Assembly: GCF_001816165.1 (NCBI RefSeq)
Contig: NZ_MDZC01000068.1
Coordinates: 62,001-126,000, forward strand
Direction: 5' to 3'
Length of the DNA: 64,000 nucleotides
Origin: Hymenobacter glacialis
Lineage (GTDB): Bacteria; Bacteroidota; Bacteroidia; Cytophagales; Hymenobacteraceae
Position 1 is the stretch's first letter. Each line of letters begins with the position of its first letter. The position numbers and the translations under genes are program-made. Below are positions 59,158-64,000 of this stretch, in pieces. Below the pieces are notes generated by a model. It was given only the letters and a program-made list of their open reading frames with translations, did no database searches and was not told the DNA's origin.

Positions 59158-59760
59158 TCAAACCCACCTTCCCCGCACCAGCGCCGGGTCAACCATGCCG
59201 AGCGATTCAACAACAAAATCTGATACCGCCTCCGGCAGCCCCAACACCTTTCTGCCCAGCGACAGGTCGCAAAGAGTGCCCTTGCGCAAGTTAGCGTAGT
59301 CCCGGTACGAGGAATAGGGCCAGTCGGCCAGCTCACCCGCCAACCCCGCCCGAACTGGGTTTTGGTGCATATACTGGAAGCAGAGCAGTGGGTACGCTGC
59401 CTCACAAAATGGACTGTCGAGCTGCTTGCCCTTGGTTTTGGGTTGAAACAAAGCGCCTCGCCGGCCCAACTGCTGGTTCAGCCCCTGGCTGTAGGCACTG
59501 AGCAGCTTGGCGATTCCGCGCACCATTGGCTGCCGCACGCTGCTAGTGGTTTCGTCCGCTGCGGTGCCCTCAGCTGTTGTGAGCAGTATAAAATGGAAAT
59601 GGTTCGGCATCAAACAATACGCCACCACGTGAACAAACGGCGCCATATGCTGCCGAAAAAGCCGCAAAAAATGATGGTAGTGCGCCGGCTCAAAAAACAG
59701 TTGCTCTCCGTTATTACCCCGATTGTAGACATGGTAAAGCGAATCAGATTCGTAGTGCAT
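59158..59760 (-). mobile_element. REP-associated tyrosine transposase (RAYT, Y1_Tnp domain)
   Basis: 200 residues. The HUH motif is present (CLMPNHFHFILL, H54 and H56), with the N-terminal YHVYNRGNNGEQLFF typical of RAYTs and the catalytic tyrosine in YMHQNPVRAGLAG, followed by DWPYSSYRDY. RAYTs are single-copy relatives of IS200/IS605 TnpA that cut and move REP sequences. Two inverted CGGTCCGACC palindromes lie just upstream (59774-59811 and 59916-59951), the arrangement expected for a RAYT and its own REPs. No terminal inverted repeats of a normal insertion sequence are seen. Confidence 0.88.
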
Positions 59761-59773
59761 ACCGAGGGCTAAA

Positions 59774-59811
59774 CCGCCCGGTCCGACCGCCCTAGGCGGT
59801 CCGACCGGTTG
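59774..59811. repeat. REP-like palindrome beside the RAYT gene (copy 1)
   Basis: The core CGGTCCGACCGCC-CTAG-GCGGTCCGACCGG is a near-perfect palindrome. Copy 2 at 59916-59951 is the same sequence in inverted orientation. Confidence 0.85.
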
Positions 59812-59915
59812 AAGTAAGAGGAAGCAAGATAGATACCCGACGAAATATAGCCAATTTCCAAACCAGCCCCCCTCCGGTCATCCGTCAGCCAGCCGGCCCC
59901 CCGTCGTTCTACCTG

Positions 59916-59951
59916 CAACCGGTCGGCCCGCCTAGGGCGGTCGGACCGGGC
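59916..59951. repeat. REP-like palindrome beside the RAYT gene (copy 2, inverted)
   Basis: Inverted copy of 59774-59811 with only a few changes, 104 bp from it. The pair resembles a BIME, the usual substrate form of RAYTs. Confidence 0.85.
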
Positions 59952-59990
59952 AGGCGTTAACTTCACGGCTCCAAAACCGGTTTCTCCCGC

Positions 59991-62591
59991 ATGATTCGTT
60001 CACTCCGCCCGCTCGTCGCGGCCCTGCTACTGCTCACTGTTAACGGCTCCCTGTTAACTGACCTTAAGGCGCAAACGCCCAAAACCTACTCGTCTTCCGA
60101 AATCCTGCTGGGCCTCAAAAAGCTCAACGTCCTCGGCTCGGTGCTCTACATCGCCGCCCACCCCGACGACGAAAATACCCGCCTCATTGCCTACCTGGCC
60201 AATGAGCGCCTGCTCGAAACCGGCTACCTGAGCTGCACCCGCGGCGACGGCGGCCAGAACCTCGTCGGCCCCGAGCTGCGCGAGGGCCTGGGCGTGATTC
60301 GCACGCAGGAGCTGCTGGCGGCACGGCGCACCGACGGCGGCCGGCAGTTCTTCACCCGCGCCAACGACTTCGGCTTCTCGAAAACGCCGGAGGAAACCTT
60401 CCGCATCTGGGATAAGGAGCAGGTGCTGGCCGACATGGTGTGGGTTATCCGCCAGCGCCGGCCCGACGTGCTCATCACCCGTTTCCCCACCGATGGCCGC
60501 GGCGGCCACGGCCACCACACCGCCAGCGCCATCCTCGCCGCCGAAGCCTTCGACGCGGCCGGCGACCCCAAGCGCTTCCCCGAGCAGCTCCAATACGTGC
60601 AGGCCTGGCAACCCAAGCGCCTGTTCTGGAACTCCGGCAGCTTCTTCGTGAAGCCCGGCGACAAGATGGACGGCTTCCTCAAGCTCGACGCCGGCGGCTA
60701 CAACCCCCTGCTGGGCCAGAGCTACGGCGAAATCGCGGCCCGCAGCCGCAGCAACCACCGCAGCCAGGGCTTCGGCTCGGCCGCCCAGCGGGGCGAGGCG
60801 CTGGAGTATTTCCAGCAACTGAAAGGCGACAAGGCCACCAAAGACCTGTTCGAAGGCGTGGACCAGACCTGGAACCGGGTGCCCGGCGGCGCGGCCGTGG
60901 GCAAGCTAATCGAGGAGGTAATTCGCAAGTATGACGCGAGCAACCCCAGTGCCAGCGTGGCGGGGCTGCTGAAGGTGCGGGAATATCTTTCTAAAAACGC
61001 TTTTCCCTCCGCTGATGGAATGGTTTGGAAAAGTCAGAAGGCTTCTGAACTGGATGAAATGATTAAACAGTGCTTGGGCTTGCGATTGGATGCTACCGCG
61101 CTACAATCTTCTGTAGTGGGTGACCAAAGAGTCAAGGTTGCTTTGGAAGCAATTAATCGGTCAAACTATTTGATTGAATTACGGAAAATTAACTTCGATG
61201 GGAGGGCTGGCAATGATTCAATCTTAAATCGGCAATTGGTCTCAGGCAAACCAGTAATTCTGAATCTGCAATCGTGCTGCGAACCGAATACGCCCAATGC
61301 CAGCACCTATAACAAGTCAATTACAGCCCCATATTGGTTGACTGAACTAGGAACGATTGGTATGTATTCCGTTCCTAGCCAGCTTCAGCGTGGTCAGGCT
61401 GAAAATCAGCCAGCTACTACGCTCGTTTGCACAATCAAATTGAATTCGCTGGATAAAAACACCGCTGGCAAGGGTTCGAAAGGTGAACTTAGTGCAGCAA
61501 CTGAATTCCAATTTCTTGTACCCGTGCTATACAAGCACACCGACCCGGTGCTGGGCGAGCTGTACCAGCCGCTGGCCGTGGTGCCGCCCGTGGCCGTGAA
61601 CCTGCCAGCCGCCCGCGCCTACGTTTTCGCCGATGCCCAGCCCAAGACCGTGCCCGTGACCCTCAAGGCCGGCCGTGCGGGCGTGGCCGGCACGCTGGCC
61701 CTCACCCTGCCCCCCGGCTGGACCAGCACCCCCGCCCGCCAGTCCTTCGCCCTCGCCACCAAAGACGCCGAGCAAACCGTGGAGTTCCGCGTGCAGCCCG
61801 GTCCCGGCGCCGCCCCCGGCAAAGCCGAGCTGCGCGCCGTGGCCACCGTCGACGGCCAGGCCTACAGCCGCGGCATCCAGCAAATCATCTACCCCCACAT
61901 CCCCACCCAAACGCTGTTTCCCGAAGCCGTGGCCCCGCTCGTGAAGCTGGAGTTGAAGCGCCGCGGCCAGAACGTGGCCTACCTCATGGGTGCCGGCGAC
62001 GAAGTGCCCGACGCCCTGCGCCAAATCGGCTACAACGTGACCCTGCTCGAACCCCAGGACCTCACCGCGCCCAACCTCAAGCAATACGATGCCCTGGTGG
62101 TGGGCGTGCGCGCCTACAATACCATCGACCGCCTCAAAACCCAGCAGCCCGAAATCCTCAAGTACATCGAGCAGGGCGGCAACGTGGTGGTGCAGTACGT
62201 GGTGGCCCGCGGCACGGTGATGCCCGAAATCGGCCCGTACGCCCTGAAGCTAAGCAGCGACCGGGTGACCGTGGAAGACGCCCCCGTCACGCTCTCAAAA
62301 CACCCGCTCCTGGCCGCCCCCAATAAAATCACCGCGCAGGACTTCACCGGCTGGGTGCAGGAGCAGGGCCTGTACTACCCCAGCTCCTGGGACCCCAAGT
62401 ACCAAACCGTCATCAGCAGCAGCGACCCCGGCGAGAAGGCCAAGGAAAGCGCCATCCTGGTGGCCGACTACGGCAAGGGCCACTACATCTACACGGGCCT
62501 TTCGCTGTTTCGCGAGCTGCCCGCGGGCGTGCCCGGCGCGTTCCGCCTTATTACGAACATGATTTCCTATGGGAAGGAGCCCGCGCAGTAG
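59991..62591 (+). CDS. Exported PIG-L-family deacetylase-like protein with C-terminal GATase-like domain
   Basis: 866 residues. Signal peptide PLVAALLLLTVNGSLLTDLKAQ. The N-terminal PIG-L domain has the zinc motif AHPDDE (56-61) and the GGHGHH motif (about 167-172), with TRGDGGQNLVGPELREGLG between. A beta-rich middle part follows (about 390-620), then a C-terminal Rossmann-like domain (about 650-866, GYNVTLLEPQDL, YDALVVGVRAYNTI, VVVQYVVARG). PIG-L enzymes remove acetyl groups from GlcNAc-linked substrates; the natural substrate here is unknown. The stretch at 60970-61530 (about residues 327-513) is clearly more AT-rich than the rest. Confidence 0.85.
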   Translation: MIRSLRPLVAALLLLTVNGSLLTDLKAQTPKTYSSSEILLGLKKLNVLGSVLYIAAHPDDENTRLIAYLANERLLETGYLSCTRGDGGQNLVGPELREGLGVIRTQELLAARRTDGGRQFFTRANDFGFSKTPEETFRIWDKEQVLADMVWVIRQRRPDVLITRFPTDGRGGHGHHTASAILAAEAFDAAGDPKRFPEQLQYVQAWQPKRLFWNSGSFFVKPGDKMDGFLKLDAGGYNPLLGQSYGEIAARSRSNHRSQGFGSAAQRGEALEYFQQLKGDKATKDLFEGVDQTWNRVPGGAAVGKLIEEVIRKYDASNPSASVAGLLKVREYLSKNAFPSADGMVWKSQKASELDEMIKQCLGLRLDATALQSSVVGDQRVKVALEAINRSNYLIELRKINFDGRAGNDSILNRQLVSGKPVILNLQSCCEPNTPNASTYNKSITAPYWLTELGTIGMYSVPSQLQRGQAENQPATTLVCTIKLNSLDKNTAGKGSKGELSAATEFQFLVPVLYKHTDPVLGELYQPLAVVPPVAVNLPAARAYVFADAQPKTVPVTLKAGRAGVAGTLALTLPPGWTSTPARQSFALATKDAEQTVEFRVQPGPGAAPGKAELRAVATVDGQAYSRGIQQIIYPHIPTQTLFPEAVAPLVKLELKRRGQNVAYLMGAGDEVPDALRQIGYNVTLLEPQDLTAPNLKQYDALVVGVRAYNTIDRLKTQQPEILKYIEQGGNVVVQYVVARGTVMPEIGPYALKLSSDRVTVEDAPVTLSKHPLLAAPNKITAQDFTGWVQEQGLYYPSSWDPKYQTVISSSDPGEKAKESAILVADYGKGHYIYTGLSLFRELPAGVPGAFRLITNMISYGKEPAQ

Positions 62592-62602
62592 CAGCGGCTA
62601 AC

Positions 62603-62718
62603 AGAACGTCATGCCGAGCGGAGCCGAGGCATCTCGCGTGCAGCAGTAATCAAAACCGAAAAACGATTGCTTTGCTGCCCCGCGCGAGATGCCTCGGCTC
62701 CGCTCGGCATGACGTTCT
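62603..62718. repeat. GTCATGCTGAGC-family long hairpin (GTCATGCCGAGC variant)
   Basis: 116 bp with a perfect 36-bp stem from AGAACGTCATGCCGAGCGG to its complement. The loop holds AGTAATCAAAACCG, matching the loop start at 45644-45740. It lies directly after the PIG-L gene. Confidence 0.9.
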
Positions 62719-62762
62719 TTTGTAGGTAAAATCATCATCACCCACATCTGCACCTACTCGGC

Positions 62763-62801
62763 TCCCCCTCCCCACCGGGGAGGGGGGCGGGGGGTGGGGT
62801 A
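62763..62801 (+). terminator. GC-rich hairpin before the aspartate kinase gene
   Basis: CCCTCCCC and CGGGGAGGG pair around AC, followed by a G-run. There is no T-tract, so it is more likely a structural or repeat element than a strong terminator. Confidence 0.35.
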
Positions 62802-62806
62802 CGCAC

Positions 62807-64000
62807 ATGCTCACAGTAGAAAAAATCGGCGGCACTTCCATGACCGCCTTCGCCGATGTCCTCCAGAACATCATCTTCCACAACCGCCAGGGCCAGGAGC
62901 TATACAACCGCATTTTCGTGGTCTCCGCTTACGCCAACGTCACCAACTGGCTACTCGAAAACAAGAAAACCGGCGCCCCCGGCGTTTACCACCGCATCAC
63001 CCAAGGCCAGGAATTTGCGGCGGCGCTGCAGGAAGTGGCGAGTAAACTCCAAGAGTTGAACAAAGACTACGAGCCGCTGGGCCTCGACCTGTCCGTGGCC
63101 GATGCCTTCATCCAGCAGCGCATCGACCAGGCCCAGACCTACCTCGAAAGCCTCACCAACGTGCTGGCCTCGGGCTACGTGAACAGCACCAACATCCTGC
63201 AGGCCGCCCGCGAAATCCTGGCCTCGATAGGGGAGGCCCATTCGGCGTTCAACTCCGTGAATATCCTGCAAAACCGGGGCGTAAACGCCACGTTAATCGA
63301 CCTCAGCGGCTTTGAGGATGCGCGGGCCCTGACCATTGACGAGCGAATTGAGCAGGCTTTCGCGGGCATCGATTTCGCCACTACCATCTGCGTGGCCACC
63401 GGCTACACCAAGGGCACCGAGGGCATTATGCGGGAGTTCGACCGCGGCTATTCGGAGGTCACCTTCAGCAAAATTGCCGTGGCGGTGCGGCCGGGCGAGG
63501 CCATCATTCACAAAGAATACCACCTTTGCTCCGCCGACCCCAACCTGGTGGGTCTGGAGAAGTGCCGCCCGGTGGGCTTCACCAACTACGACGTGGCCGA
63601 CCAGCTCGCCGACGTGGGCATGGAGGCCATCCACCCCAAAGCCTCGAAGCCGCTGGAGATAAACGCCATCGACCTGCGCATCAAAAACACCTTCGAGCCC
63701 GAGCACCCCGGCACGCTCATCACCCGCGACTTCGTGTCGCCCCGCAAGCACATCGAAGTCATCACCGGCACCGACAAAGTGGTGCTCATCGACATTCACG
63801 ACCCGCTGATGGTGGGCACCGCCGGCTTCGACCTGCACCTCATGCAGGTGTTTTTTGACCTCGATGTGAGCTACATTTTCAAGGCCACCAGCGCCAACAG
63901 CATCACCCTGCTCATCTGGCAGAAAGACCTGCACCCCCCGCTGCTGGAAGCCCTGAACGCCAAATACGAAAAAGTCACCATCGAAGAAGCCGCCCTGGTC
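62807..64000 (+). CDS. Aspartate kinase, cut by the window end
   Basis: 398 codons are present from the ATG at 62807 with no stop. The N-terminus MLTVEKIGGTSMTAFADVL holds the KxGGTS motif of aspartokinases, and FVVSAYANVTNWLLENKKTG continues it. DFATTICVATGYTKGTEG, FDRGYSEVTFSKIAVAV and EYHLCSADPNLVG form the kinase core. The part after about residue 300 looks like an ACT-type regulatory region (VVLIDIHDPLMVGTAGFD). It starts lysine/threonine/methionine synthesis by phosphorylating aspartate. The N-terminus recalls the Ask_Ect type found with ectoine genes; which subfamily it is cannot be settled here. Confidence 0.88.
   Translation, partial: MLTVEKIGGTSMTAFADVLQNIIFHNRQGQELYNRIFVVSAYANVTNWLLENKKTGAPGVYHRITQGQEFAAALQEVASKLQELNKDYEPLGLDLSVADAFIQQRIDQAQTYLESLTNVLASGYVNSTNILQAAREILASIGEAHSAFNSVNILQNRGVNATLIDLSGFEDARALTIDERIEQAFAGIDFATTICVATGYTKGTEGIMREFDRGYSEVTFSKIAVAVRPGEAIIHKEYHLCSADPNLVGLEKCRPVGFTNYDVADQLADVGMEAIHPKASKPLEINAIDLRIKNTFEPEHPGTLITRDFVSPRKHIEVITGTDKVVLIDIHDPLMVGTAGFDLHLMQVFFDLDVSYIFKATSANSITLLIWQKDLHPPLLEALNAKYEKVTIEEAALV

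Noticed and set aside
59158-59760. Reading the RAYT gene as an ordinary IS200/IS605 insertion sequence
   Set aside because: No element ends or TnpB are seen. The nearby REP-type palindromes and the RAYT-type N-terminus fit a domesticated RAYT better.
1-64000. CRISPR arrays, tRNA or rRNA genes, prophage genes
   Set aside because: I looked for regularly spaced repeats, cloverleaf-like sequences, rRNA words and phage structural motifs and saw none. The repeats present are paired hairpin arms, not arrays.

Overview
The window looks like a chromosomal segment of a high-GC Bacteroidota bacterium, most likely Cytophagales / Hymenobacteraceae (Hymenobacter-like). The reasons are: several secreted proteins ending in type IX secretion (T9SS) sorting domains, both type A and the gliding-motility type B form; a PorV-like plus giant C25-peptidase (PorU2-like) pair; genes without clear Shine-Dalgarno sequences; and many -7 boxes of the Bacteroidota form TAnnTTTG. 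I name the lineage by inference; no marker gene was compared.

Layout. 1-355 is the broken tail of a glycosyltransferase, followed by about 880 bp of AT-rich sequence without a gene. 1238-10679 holds two large T9SS cargo proteins whose C-terminal modules share a 252-bp identical block. 10862-12460 is a GT-C-type membrane protein. 12641-15314 (minus) is a small isc operon, iscS-iscU-orf130-iscA. 15523-18133 holds methylmalonyl-CoA epimerase, a TsaC/YrdC protein and a CCA-adding enzyme. 18308-21428 (minus) is a PadR regulator with a PspC/GIN membrane protein. 21840-28218 is the PorV2/PorU2-like pair. 28287-31089 (minus) is folA, fmt and a NamZ-type lipoprotein. 31199-33281 is a LolC/E-like permease facing an M23 peptidase. 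33495-41729 is the phenylacetyl-CoA epoxidase set: paaE on plus, paaABCD with a TetR-type regulator on minus, and an M3 peptidase and two small lipoproteins between them. 41935-47787 holds a lamin-tail T9SS protein, thiL, small envelope proteins, a conserved lipoprotein and two uncharacterised genes. 47809-56034 (minus) is rlmD and two large T9SS cargo proteins. 56305-64000 holds a short-chain dehydrogenase, an S8 peptidase lipoprotein, a REP-associated tyrosine transposase (RAYT), a large PIG-L deacetylase-type protein and the start of an aspartate kinase that runs off the window.

The most unusual layer is between the genes. Many spacers hold long imperfect inverted repeats. At least four word families are visible: a GTCATGCTGAGC family of roughly 80-115 bp hairpins; an ACCACGGATT family that brackets a terminator at two loci; short hairpins built from simple words (AGTTAAGGGTTA, AATTATGAATT, AGCTAACAGCTA, TTAACGGTTA); and a CGGTCCGACC REP-like pair beside the RAYT gene. 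In several cases an arm runs into a gene and supplies its last or first codons, and at 46736-46906 one hairpin sits inside another. The genes themselves belong to known families. I see no CRISPR array, prophage, plasmid origin, rRNA or tRNA gene.
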